A stretch of DNA of 64,000 bases from Okeania sp. SIO1I7 (GTDB taxonomy: Bacteria; Cyanobacteriota; Cyanobacteriia; Cyanobacteriales; Microcoleaceae): positions 185,963 through 249,962 of the forward strand of contig JAAHGF010000008.1 of assembly GCA_010672585.1 (NCBI GenBank). The letters run 5' to 3'. How positions within the stretch are numbered: the stretch's first letter is position 1; every line of letters starts with the position of its first letter. The notes beneath the pieces were generated by a model, which made no database searches, was not told the origin of the DNA, and worked only from the letters and a program-made list of their open reading frames with translations. Below are positions 46,303 to 56,100 of the stretch, piece by piece. A program made the position numbers and the translations under genes.

Positions 46303-46968
46303 CTACCAGGGTAATATTTCACCTTTTGCGTGCCAAAAAGCTCCTGTATTTTCTAAGTTTAATTCGTCAATTCTAGCTAACAAATTTTCTGCTGCTTCTG
46401 CTGGAGATATTCCTGTGAAATTTGTCATTCTAGTGCTAATTAAACCAGGATGTAAAATTGCTACAGCAATTCCCTGTGGTTTTAGATCGACAGACAAAGA
46501 TTTACCTGCCATACTAACAGCAACCTTTGACATTCGATAACCATAAGAACCACCGGAAGTATTATCATCAATTGAACCCATTCTACTTGTAATAATAGCA
46601 ATTTTTGAGCCAGATTCCATCAAAGGTAATAAAGCATGAGTTAGGCGTAAAGTTCCTATAGCATTCACTTCAAATTGTTTGCGAATACTATCAAAATCTA
46701 AATCATCTAGATAATTTCTTTCTCTTTCGACTATTCCAGCATTATTAATTAATACATCTAATTTTATCCCTTGTAGACTATTAACTAAGTTAGCAACATC
46801 TTTTTCAGAAGTAATATCTACTCCTGTTTCTACAGAAATTCCTAGATTTTCTAATTCTCCATCTGACTGGCGACAAACAGCTATTACTTTATTACCTTTG
46901 CTATGAACTTGTTTACATAATTCTTTGCCAATACCACGATTAGTTCCTGTGATTAAATAAGTTGCCAT
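46303..46968 (-). CDS. SDR-family oxidoreductase (C-factor-like)
   Basis: 221 residues, classical SDR: cofactor motif TGTNRGIG (7-14), NNAG at INNAGIVE, catalytic Ser in AIITSRMGSI and YxxxK in YGYRMSK, followed by VAILHPGLISTRM. It is short, like the CsgA/C-factor type group. NAD(P)H-dependent; substrate unknown. The complete Tyr-x3-Lys site contrasts with the SDR at 10205. Its 3' end runs into GC-rich repeat DNA, but the stop follows a natural-looking C-terminus. Confidence 0.85.
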   Translation of the reverse strand: MATYLITGTNRGIGKELCKQVHSKGNKVIAVCRQSDGELENLGISVETGVDITSEKDVANLVNSLQGIKLDVLINNAGIVERERNYLDDLDFDSIRKQFEVNAIGTLRLTHALLPLMESGSKIAIITSRMGSIDDNTSGGSYGYRMSKVAVSMAGKSLSVDLKPQGIAVAILHPGLISTRMTNFTGISPAEAAENLLARIDELNLENTGAFWHAKGEILPW

Positions 46969-47060
46969 AATCGACTTTTTTCCCTTAATTGCTGATAATT
47001 TTGCTGGTTGATTATATCATATAAGTAACACAATTTCTGAGGCATTGAAACCCAACATCT

Positions 47061-47411
47061 TCATTCATTAGAAAGAGGAGGCAATAAAACCTCTAGCTGC
47101 TCTAATAAAATGGGAATATCTGACGCAATAACTCCCCACAAAATTTCTGGTCTCACCTCATCATAGCGATGAGCAATAATATTTATTAAACCAATAAGAC
47201 TGCGCTAATTTATATGAGGGTGTAATTGTTGAAACTCTAAAGATATTCGACGTGCAGCTTCACCCAAAATTTAAAATTGACGTTCTACTGCACTTTGTAT
47301 CAAAATGTTCTCTAAATATTCACTGTAATTTATATTAGTAGTACACTCTTGAATTCGACGAATTGCCTGTACCATATCCCAAACTGAAGCGATATCTCTA
47401 TTGTTTTGCAT
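47061..47411 (-). pseudogene. hepT: Decayed HepT (HEPN) toxin with two nonsense codons
   Basis: The ATG at 47411 overlaps the end of mntA by 14 bp. The frame encodes a 116-residue HepT protein but is broken by TAA at 47273-47271 (in ERQF-ILGEA) and TAG at 47207-47205 (in HPHIN-RSLIGL). The HEPN catalytic motif, R....H.Y, reads LINIIAHRYDEV, so the Arg position is Ile. Three lesions make the RNase/toxin inactive. The partner nucleotidyltransferase is intact. Confidence 0.85.
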
Positions 47412-47742
47412 AAATTACTTGATAAGTCTTTAAAATATTAGCTAAACGATAGGGATTTTTAATCATAGCCTTTTCCACTAAATCAACTGCACGTCCAAAT
47501 TTTATTTCTAATTCTTTTTGCATATCTAACAACTTTGACAATGTTAACTGACAAGAAGAATCATAAACTACTAAAATATCAACATCACTATTAGGGTGAA
47601 AGTCTTCTCGCAATACTGAGCCAAATAAAGCTAATTCAGTAATATTACAGTGTTGGCAAAACTCAGCAATTTCTGAGTAGGAAATTTTCAGACGTTCTGT
47701 AAGAATAACTTTTAAATTAACCTTTTGCTGTTGTTTAAGCAT
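47398..47742 (-). CDS. mntA: MntA-type nucleotidyltransferase antitoxin
   Basis: 114 residues, minimal nucleotidyltransferase fold: G41-S-V then DVDILVV with Asp53 and Asp55, the GSx10DxD signature. In MntA-HepT systems this enzyme AMPylates the HEPN toxin on Tyr and so neutralises it. The catalytic residues are all present although the downstream hepT is a pseudogene. It may be passively retained, or act on another HEPN protein. Confidence 0.85.
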   Translation of the reverse strand: MLKQQQKVNLKVILTERLKISYSEIAEFCQHCNITELALFGSVLREDFHPNSDVDILVVYDSSCQLTLSKLLDMQKELEIKFGRAVDLVEKAMIKNPYRLANILKTYQVIYAKQ

Positions 47743-47772
47743 TATAATTACAATTCCTATACTATTTTAAAA

Positions 47773-48119
47773 GTTGTGGCATAAGTCTGAATTCCTGAGT
47801 AACCCTTTTTGATCCCCCCCTACCCCCCTTGGAAAGGGGGGAGTTAGAGGAATAAATTTTATTTTTCCGAGGGGTTTGACGGAATCAAACTCTTCCATAT
47901 CTTAAACAAATTAGTATTAATTATTGACTTTTAAAATTATGTCAGATTCTACAGAAAAATCTAAGCAAATTATTTAATTTATGGCATAAGCATGAATTTT
48001 TAAGCCCCCCTTGATAAGGGGAGTTTGGGGGGTTAAAACTCCTCCATATCTTAAACAAATTAGTATTAATTATTGACTTTTAAAATTATGTCAGATTCTA
48101 CAGAAAACTCAAAGCAAAG
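47773..48119. repeat. Tandem duplication of the leader and first codons of the KAP gene
   Basis: Two units: each begins GGCATAAG, contains a C-run/G-run hairpin (CCCCCCTT ... GGGG), then ACTC(T/C)TCCATATCTTAAAC and TATTAATTATTGACTTTT, and ends with the start codon and MSDSTE codons. The upstream copy has ATG at 47939 and would encode MSDSTEKSKQII before TAA; the downstream copy is the real start at 48088. Confidence 0.85.
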
Positions 48120-50604
48120 TATTACGGTGGGCGACCAACCTGCGACAAATGATGAACTTGGTTTTGCTCCTTATGTTATAGCTATGGCTGAGTTTTTGAC
48201 TCATAAAGATACTAAACCGCCACTAACTATTTCTATCGAAGGTGAATGGGGTAGCGGTAAGTCTTCTTTTATGAGACAACTTGAAACTGAGGTTAAAAAG
48301 AAGTCTAAAGAATTAGATAAAGAAGATTTAAAGAAAGTTTGGCAGAAAATTAAAGATGACCGGATTCTTTTCAGCGATGTATCAGATATCTATGAATTTT
48401 TTAGATTAAAATTTAAACAAGAAACCCAAACTGTTGAGTTTAATGCTTGGCGACATGAAAAGTCTGAATCACTTTGGGCGACTTTTGCTCTTTCTTTTTT
48501 AGAACAATTGTCTAATAATCGTAATTTATCCGATATTTTATATAATTTCTGGAGTTACTTAATTCTAATCGGTAATCGTCTTGACTGGAAAAATAAACCA
48601 GTGAAATTTCTCCAGACTTTGGTAATAATATGGTTGATGGCAACTATTATTGTTTCTGTTCCATTTGTTGTATTTTTTCCAGATAAAATCGCGGGTGTTT
48701 TACCGTGGTATGAAAAGTTAGCAGATATTTTTAAAACAGATTCAGAGGAAGAAGGGGAAGATAAAGAAGACCAGCAAAAAACTGATAATAAAGAAGAAGA
48801 AAATAATCAAATTTTAAGTTTCTGGTTACAATTAGGAGGTTATGGTGCTGGGTTTGCTGGAGTAGGAAAACTTCTGGCAATATTAAAGGATTTAATTGGC
48901 GACCAGAAAATGGATTTGACTCAATATCTTGAGCATCCTGATTATGAGAAACAAGTTGCTTTTATTGAAAAGTTTCACGAGGATTTTTCTAAAATTGTCA
49001 ATGCTTATGTGGGTGAAAATGAGAAAATTTACGTTTTTATTGATGACCTTGACCGTTGTGAATTGGGTAAATCTGCCGATTTATTGCAAGCTCTAAATAT
49101 GATGATTTCTAATGACCCAAAGATAATTTTTATTTTGGGTATGGATAGAGAAAAGGTAGCAGCAGCTATAAGTTTTAAACAAAGAAATGTTATTCCTTTT
49201 CTAGCTTCAGCGATCGCCGAAAATCAAGCAAAAGAAAATGAAAGTCAGAAGTTGAGCAAAAAGGTTGATTATGGTTTTAGTTTTGTGGAAAAGTTTGTGC
49301 AATTATCATTCTCTGTTCCTAGAGCTTCTCAAAATACGTTGGATAGTTTTGTTGAAAAAATATCAGAAATAAAAACTTCTCCAGAAAAGCAAGAAAAACG
49401 CTTTTTTGGGATTCCTCATAGTTTAATTGCTAAAGCATTTGATTTGTCCGCAAGATTTAATGATGGAAAAGAATGTATAGAAAAATTTAAAGACAGAATA
49501 TTTTCATCAAAAGAAAAAGAAGCGGAAAAAACAGAGGCAGAAGAGTCTTCAGCTTCAGAACAAAATTTAGAATATCTAGAGGTTGAGAGTTCATCTCCAG
49601 ATTTACCTATTTTCCCAATTATCGAAAAAGATTTAGATTCAAAAATCCTTGCTCAAGTTATAGAGATGGTTGCTGATTTTTTTGATTATAATCCCCGTCG
49701 CTTAAAACAATATATTAATGCACTGAGACTCAAGATTTATATTGCCTATTATTCTATTGGAGTTACTTTTGCTGAAAGAGAAACAATAACCACAGAACAA
49801 ATAGCTAAATTTACTGCTATTACCCTCAGATATCCCCGTCTTCTCTTGGAACTAAAGAATAATAATCAACTACTTGCTGAGTTAGAAAAAGATGCTGTTG
49901 ATAAATCTCTTCAATCAACTAATTCCACTATACTTAGTCCTGAATCTACACCTAATAATCAGGAAACAGGGAATGCGAATTATTGGCTGAATAATTACCC
50001 GAAAATTCAACAATTACTTTGCTCTGAAATGATATTGGATAAAGAGCAAAAATTTGGCAAAAAGTATATTTTTGAAAATGCTTCAATTAAAAAACTCCTG
50101 GAAGTTTCACCACAAGGAATACCTCCTAAATATTTCAAACTGCGTGAGTTCCTAGCTGCTGAAAAGTGGCAAGAGGCAGACAAGGAAACTTATGAAGTTA
50201 TGTTACAAGTTGCAGGGCAAGAGTTGTTTTTGTATGTGGAAGATATAGAGAAATTTCCTTGCAAAGACCTCCACATAATAGACCAGCTTTGGGTAAAATA
50301 TAGTAATGATAGTAATGATAAGTTTGAGTTTGGCTTTTCTGTGCAAAAGAAAATTTATAGAGATTTGGGTGGTACGAAGGAGTATAATGAGGAAGTATAT
50401 AAACAGTTCGGTAAAAAAGTCGGATGGCGTGATGAAAAAGGATGGTTGTGGATGAGGAGAGGGCGTGATTGGTGCTCAGAGTTCTATGACGAAAAGAAAG
50501 AGTGGATGCATTGCACTGGGCATCTACCGCGGTTGTTTGTGGGGTGGTGGTTGCATCGGAGGAGATTTAATTTTTGGTCTTTTCTTTCACGCAGAGATTT
50601 ATAG
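48088..50604 (+). CDS. KAP-family P-loop NTPase with membrane segments
   Basis: 838 residues from ATG 48088, chosen because MSDSTENSKQ is duplicated as a unit with the leader; the five-codon upstream extension lacks a start context. KAP domain: Walker A EGEWGSGKSSF (51-61) and Walker B KIYVFIDDLDRCE (~313-325), with two hydrophobic segments inserted between them (~172-200 and ~248-275), as in membrane-associated KAP NTPases. An acidic charged loop separates the helices. The C-terminal ~100 residues are Trp/Arg rich, ending RRRFNFWSFLSRRDL. KAP proteins are sporadic in bacteria and some are linked to phage exclusion; the role here is unknown. Confidence 0.85.
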   Translation: MSDSTENSKQSITVGDQPATNDELGFAPYVIAMAEFLTHKDTKPPLTISIEGEWGSGKSSFMRQLETEVKKKSKELDKEDLKKVWQKIKDDRILFSDVSDIYEFFRLKFKQETQTVEFNAWRHEKSESLWATFALSFLEQLSNNRNLSDILYNFWSYLILIGNRLDWKNKPVKFLQTLVIIWLMATIIVSVPFVVFFPDKIAGVLPWYEKLADIFKTDSEEEGEDKEDQQKTDNKEEENNQILSFWLQLGGYGAGFAGVGKLLAILKDLIGDQKMDLTQYLEHPDYEKQVAFIEKFHEDFSKIVNAYVGENEKIYVFIDDLDRCELGKSADLLQALNMMISNDPKIIFILGMDREKVAAAISFKQRNVIPFLASAIAENQAKENESQKLSKKVDYGFSFVEKFVQLSFSVPRASQNTLDSFVEKISEIKTSPEKQEKRFFGIPHSLIAKAFDLSARFNDGKECIEKFKDRIFSSKEKEAEKTEAEESSASEQNLEYLEVESSSPDLPIFPIIEKDLDSKILAQVIEMVADFFDYNPRRLKQYINALRLKIYIAYYSIGVTFAERETITTEQIAKFTAITLRYPRLLLELKNNNQLLAELEKDAVDKSLQSTNSTILSPESTPNNQETGNANYWLNNYPKIQQLLCSEMILDKEQKFGKKYIFENASIKKLLEVSPQGIPPKYFKLREFLAAEKWQEADKETYEVMLQVAGQELFLYVEDIEKFPCKDLHIIDQLWVKYSNDSNDKFEFGFSVQKKIYRDLGGTKEYNEEVYKQFGKKVGWRDEKGWLWMRRGRDWCSEFYDEKKEWMHCTGHLPRLFVGWWLHRRRFNFWSFLSRRDL

Positions 50605-50633
50605 AGTTTAACATATAAGCATTTCAGTATTGT

Positions 50634-50771
50634 GTAGGTTGGGTTGACGTTCGCGTAAGTGTTGCGGAGCAAAGGAAACCCAACAAAAATCAACGCTGTT
50701 ATTACAACCACAATGGTACAGCAAGTTGAGAAGTTTTATGTTGGGTTGCGCTGCCGCTTAACCCAACCTAC
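50634..50771. repeat. GTAGGTTGGGTT hairpin repeat
   Basis: GTAGGTTGGGTTGACG ... TTAACCCAACCTAC, same family as at 20628, directly after the KAP gene. Confidence 0.8.
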
Positions 50772-50853
50772 GGTTTATGGTTTTTATTGTAGACGAACAA
50801 AAACAGAAATAATATTGAGATAAAATTTTTAGGAGCTAAACCCCAACTACAAA

Positions 50854-50993
50854 CTGATGCAGAAAATTATACTCCCAATATTCGCCGTATTCGCCGCCTT
50901 ATTAACAGGAGCAGGTTATTCAGTTATCAGTTATCAGTTATCAGCTACCAGTTGTATGATATTTGGATAAGTGCGTTATAAAAAAAGTCACTG
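50854..50993. repeat. Duplicated 5' end of the small membrane protein gene plus inserted repeat
   Basis: ACTGATGCAGAAAATTATAC and the following bases (to GGAGCAG at about 50914) recur at 50991 with two substitutions. Between the copies lie about 76 bp including 'cagttatcagttatcag'. The first copy encodes MQKIILPIFAVFAALLTGAG before entering the repeat. Confidence 0.9.
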
Positions 50994-51212
50994 ATGCAGA
51001 AAATTATACTCCCAATATTCGCAGTATTCGTCGCCTTATTAACAGGAGCAGCTTTATTTGATATCGGCCGGGAAAGACAAATGTATATGAGTGCTTTAGG
51101 TGTTGTTGTCAGACTATATTTGCCTAATTTACCAATTTTTATATGGCTCTCGCTACGAAAGTATTCAAACTATAAAAACCTCAAAAAAACTTTAACTTTT
51201 CTCACTGTATAA
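50994..51212 (+). CDS. Small hydrophobic protein of unknown function
   Basis: 72 residues: an N-terminal helix or signal-like segment (KIILPIFAVFVALLTGAALF), FDIGRERQMYM, and a second hydrophobic region (LGVVVRLYLPNLPIFIWLSL) with a basic tail. I recognise no family. The 5' 57 bp are duplicated upstream. The gene precedes lysS on the same strand by about 210 bp of AT-rich DNA. Confidence 0.5.
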   Translation: MQKIILPIFAVFVALLTGAALFDIGRERQMYMSALGVVVRLYLPNLPIFIWLSLRKYSNYKNLKKTLTFLTV

Positions 51213-51421
51213 ATTAAAATATTGATATCTAAAAAAAATTAATCGACCCTTAATACTTTGTCTATTTCAAATATTATCAAAAACCAAAATTAATTCTTAG
51301 TAACATCATTATTTTCATCACCAAATAACTTTGGAATAATTTAATCTTTATAACATCCTAGAAACAGAAAAACTATGATATTATACTAACTTCATTAACC
51401 AAATATAGAGTACAACTACCA

Positions 51422-52990
51422 ATGGCTAAAAGCGAAACCAGGAACGAAGCAGAAGTTCGTTCACAAAGAGTTGATGAATTACGCTCCCTGGGAATAGACC
51501 CCTATCCGAGTAAAGCAGTAGAGCGATCGCACACTGCTCAACAAGTTATAGACCTATTTTCCCCACCAGCAAAGGAATTAGAACCAGGGGAAGCAGACCC
51601 TAATGAAAAATTATTAAAAGTTTGTGGTCGTATTACTTCTAAGCGCGATAGTGGTAGTATTGGTTTTATTAAACTAACAGATGAAAGTGGAAAAATTCAA
51701 CTTAAAATTGAGAAAAAATTAGTTAAGGGAGACCCTGGTTTAGGCTTTAAACAAATACAAAAACTTCTGGATGTGGGAGACTTTATTAGTGCGGAAGGAA
51801 TAGGTTGTCGAACTAACCGAGGTGAGTTATCAATTCAGGTAAATAAACTTGAGATTATTTCCAAAGCTATTATTCCTTTTCCTGACTCTTATTATGGTGT
51901 AAATGACCCAGAAATTTGTCGTCGTCATCGAGAAATGGATTTAGCTGGAAATGCCGAATCTTTACAGCGTTTTAGAATGCGGAGTAAAATTTTACAAAGT
52001 ATTCGTACATATCTTTGGGATGCTGGATTTTATGAAATAGAAACACCAGTTTTACAAGCAATTTATGGAGGTGCTGCTGCTCGACCTTTTACCACTCATC
52101 ATAATGCTTTAGATGTTGATTTATATCTACGAATTGCTACAGAATTATTTTTAAAACGGGCAATTTGTGGTGGTTTTGAACGAGTATTTGAATTAGGTAG
52201 AGTATTTAGAAATGAAGGAATAGATAGTACCCATAATCCTGAATTTACTTCCCTAGAAGTTTATCAAGCTTATGCAGATTATTTTGAAATTTTGGGTTTG
52301 GTAGAAGATGTTATTTGTTATTGTATGAACAATGTTTTAGGAGATATAAAAGAGATAGAATATCAAGGACAAATTATTAATTTAGAACGTCAATATGACC
52401 ATAGTCAAAAATATCCTAATTTCACTGGCAAACATTGGCAAGTTAAAACAATGGTAGAAGCAGTTAAGGATGAAACAGGACTAGATTTTGATAACTTAGA
52501 ATTGCCAGAAGCTATTAAAGCGGCAGAAAAATTAAACCTAAAATTATCCAAGTTAGAAACGCAAAGTTTGGGTTATCTTTTATATGCTGTTTTCGACCAA
52601 AAAGTAGAGTCAACTTTAATTCAACCTACTTTTGTAATTGATTTTCCTGTAGAAGTCAGTCCGTTAGCAAAAAGACATCATAGCAAACCTGGTTTTGTGG
52701 AAAGATTCGAGTTATTTATTCACGGTACAGAATATTCCAATGGTTTCTCCGAATTAAACGACCCCCAAGACCAACGCCAACGTTTTGAGGAACAAATTGC
52801 CCAGAGAGATGCAGGAGATGATGAAGCACATCCAATGGATGAAGACTTTATTCAGGCGTTATCCTTGGGAATGCCTAACTGTGGTGGGATGGGTATTGGA
52901 GTTGACCGTGTAGTGATGTTATTGACCAATACTCAAAGTATTCGGGATGCCATTATGTTCCCGACTATGCGATCGACTTTGAAAGAATAA
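51422..52990 (+). CDS. lysS: Lysyl-tRNA synthetase, class II
   Basis: 522 residues. An N-terminal OB-fold anticodon-binding domain (VCGRITSKRDSGSIGFIKLT) precedes the class II catalytic core: motif 1 region RFRMRSKILQSIRTYLWDAG, motif 2 RVFELGRVFRNEGIDSTHNP and motif 3 GMGIGVDRVVMLLT. It charges tRNA-Lys and is an essential housekeeping enzyme. Length is normal to slightly long for bacterial LysS. It is the one clearly core gene in this half of the window and shows no lesion. Confidence 0.97.
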   Translation: MAKSETRNEAEVRSQRVDELRSLGIDPYPSKAVERSHTAQQVIDLFSPPAKELEPGEADPNEKLLKVCGRITSKRDSGSIGFIKLTDESGKIQLKIEKKLVKGDPGLGFKQIQKLLDVGDFISAEGIGCRTNRGELSIQVNKLEIISKAIIPFPDSYYGVNDPEICRRHREMDLAGNAESLQRFRMRSKILQSIRTYLWDAGFYEIETPVLQAIYGGAAARPFTTHHNALDVDLYLRIATELFLKRAICGGFERVFELGRVFRNEGIDSTHNPEFTSLEVYQAYADYFEILGLVEDVICYCMNNVLGDIKEIEYQGQIINLERQYDHSQKYPNFTGKHWQVKTMVEAVKDETGLDFDNLELPEAIKAAEKLNLKLSKLETQSLGYLLYAVFDQKVESTLIQPTFVIDFPVEVSPLAKRHHSKPGFVERFELFIHGTEYSNGFSELNDPQDQRQRFEEQIAQRDAGDDEAHPMDEDFIQALSLGMPNCGGMGIGVDRVVMLLTNTQSIRDAIMFPTMRSTLKE

Positions 52991-53160
52991 ATATTAGATA
53001 TCTCCAATAAAAACTTTAGAGACTCATCCCTACTCTAGCTGAGGAGCTCACCTGTAGGTGCGTTACAACGCACCTTAAACCACAAAATAGTTCATCAAAA
53101 ATGATTTTGCGTAAGTCCTGAATATATAAAATATCTTTTCTTTTTCTCCCTACACCCCAT

Positions 53161-56100
53161 TTACCGCAAACCTTGGGAAACAAAACCAGCCCAATAATAT
53201 GGACTGATAAACGGATAATCTTGCCCACATAACAAGGCAAGATAATATTTCATTTGCCCAACCCGGTTTTTATTCTCGTCCGTCTTAATATTCTGCAAAT
53301 ATGCCTCTAGTTCCTGACGATATTCACCATCAAGTCGTTTTCCTGTCAAATTCCGCAACTGAAGTTGAGCTAAGTATAATGCTTCTGGACGGGTGTAGTT
53401 GGAGTTTTGGCGATGTTGATAATAAAATAAACAGAATAGGGATGTAGCAAAATCATCCACTGCCCATAATGTACTGACCACATTCAGAGCGCCCGCACTG
53501 AGGAAACCTGCTGCAATAGTCAAAATATCATCGGCTTTTCTGCTAAGGGCAAGATTAGTTTCGCAACAGGAGAGGAAGACATCGGTTAATTCTGGTAAGC
53601 GCCAGGTAAATAGATCGCCAAGAGTGACTTGGCCATCAAATAAATGTAGTCTTGATTCTAGGGGGTTTATTAGGTCAGCAGTGGCGTGGTGACTGGAATG
53701 GAGAATTTGCACTTGTTGTGTGAGCTGGCGGTAGTTACTGACTGTTGCTTGTTCGTACTTGAGGCAGAGGTTTTTCGGTACTTGGAACATTTGAGCGAGG
53801 TTTTGGCATTCGTATCCGGTGAAGATGAGGTCTCCTGTGGCATTTTCGACAATTCCCATTTTTGGTGAGTCGGTGCTTTTGTTACGTTTTTCGCAATAGC
53901 TAAGTATTTGGCAACTAGGTATAACCCGCAAGCGAAATTTGTCGCTGAGATAGGTGGGTTTAATTTCAGGTGTTTTTAGTTTTGCAGGGGGTTGGGTAGT
54001 TTTTTTGCCATTGGGAGAGAGACGAGTATCGGTTGAGGAAATAGTTAGATTATTTAAAGGCAAAGCAGCAAATGGAATTTGATGCAGAAATAGATGAGGC
54101 ACAATAATTAATTCTTTGATATCGCTGAGATGTTTGGAAATGAGTTGATTGAGTTGTAAGTGTTGGGAGATTTGTTGCAAAAATTCTCCCATGTTGTTAC
54201 GCCATGCGAGATTTTGATTATTTCTATAGGCAACGTAGGGTTTTAAGTAGTTATTGAATATCCAGTTTTGCAACGTCTCAATACCTTGCCCTTTACAAGT
54301 GTAAAGTTGAACATCCTGCTGACGCACTATAAATATATAGGTATCATCCTCAGTGGTGTAAAAACTGAGTATAGCGGTTTCCCCATCCTTGATTAATGCC
54401 TGCATCTGGTCAATACTCAGAGGGTCTATTTGTAACTGACCCGCTAATACTGGGTCGGTAGTACGAATCTCTCGCCAAACCTCTTGTCGCTTTGCTTCTA
54501 TTTGTTCAATTTCGGCCAATTTTGGCTTTTCCACTTTCTCACTGAAGCCACGGTAAAATCGACTTTCTGCAACTGTTAGAGACATTCCATGGAATGTTCC
54601 TAAAGAGTTGGGGTGACTTAGGTCAAACAGAAGTTGTTGCAGGCGATAATATTCCTCTAAAAGTTGTGGTGCTATTTCGGCGTTTGGGTAGAGGTCTTTA
54701 CTTGCCATTAATTCTGTTACCATCCGAGAACGTGAACGTTCGACATATTCTACTGCTTTGTGGTATTGCAGGAGGTTGATGAAACATTGGATGATGTTTT
54801 GGTAGACTCCGATACCATCTGCCAAGATTTCTTGGCGGCGATCGTCGTCTTTTGACCAACTGCGAGTAAGTTCTACTGCAGTTATGGCTTGCTGATAGGC
54901 AATGATAGCAGATTGCCAGTTGCCTTGGATGAAGTGGAGGTTGCCTAAATTGCGGGAAGTTGTGAGACAGTTAATTGGATCGGCTTCCGGGGTACGAACT
55001 AACAAAGCTAATTGGTATGCAGCAATAGCTGTTTCGAGATTATCTGCTCTATCTCCTTTAATTCTGTTTATGTAGGCATTACCCAGATTATTTTGAGTCA
55101 TTGCCCAATCAATAGGAAAGTCAGATTTTGTGTAAACCTCTAAAGCATTTTGGTATACAGCAATAGCTGTTTCGAGATTATCTGCTCTATCTCCTTTAAT
55201 TCTGTTTATGTAGGCATTACCCAGATTATTTTGAGTCATTGCCCAATCAATAGGAAAGTCGAATTTTGTGTAAACCTCTAAAGCATTTTGGTATGCAGCA
55301 ATAGCTGTTTCGAGATTATCTGCTCTATCTCCTTTAATTCTGTTTATGTAGGCATTACCCAGATTATTTTGAGTCATTGCCCAATCAATAGGAAAGTCGA
55401 ATTTTGTGTAAACCTCTAAAGCATTTTGGTATGCAGCAATAGCTGTTTCGAGATTATCTGCTCTATCTCCTTTAATTCTGTTTATGTAGGCATTACCCAG
55501 ATTATTTTGAGTCATTGCCCAATCAATAGGAAAGTCGAATTTTGTGTAAACCTCTAAAGCATTTTGGTATGCAGCAATAGCTGTTTCAAGATTATCTGCT
55601 CTATCTCCTTTAATTCTGTTTCTGTAGGCAATCCCCAGATTATTTTGAGTCATTGCCCAATCAATAGGAAAGTCGGATTTTGTGTAAACCTCTAAAGCAT
55701 TTTGGTATGCAGCAATAGCTGTTTCGAGATTATCTGCTCTATCTCCTTTGATTCTGTTTATGTAGGCATTACCCAAGTTATTATGGGTTATTGCCCAATC
55801 TAAAGGAAAATTATTTAGTGTACGCACAAGCAAAGCATTGTGATAGCCAGATATTGCACTTTCAATATTCTGTGCTTTGTCTCCTCTAATTCTGTTAGTG
55901 TAAACAGTGCTCAAGTTATTCTGAGTTTTCCCCCATTGCTGCGGAAAACTATCATAGGTATAGATTGTTAAAGCAGCCTGATAGTAAGCGAGCGCATTCT
56001 CTAAATTGTCGGCTCTATTTCCTAAAATTCTTTCACAGTAAGCATTACCAATACTGTTTTGGATATTTGCCCATTCTAGAGGAAATGTCTCCTTATTATA

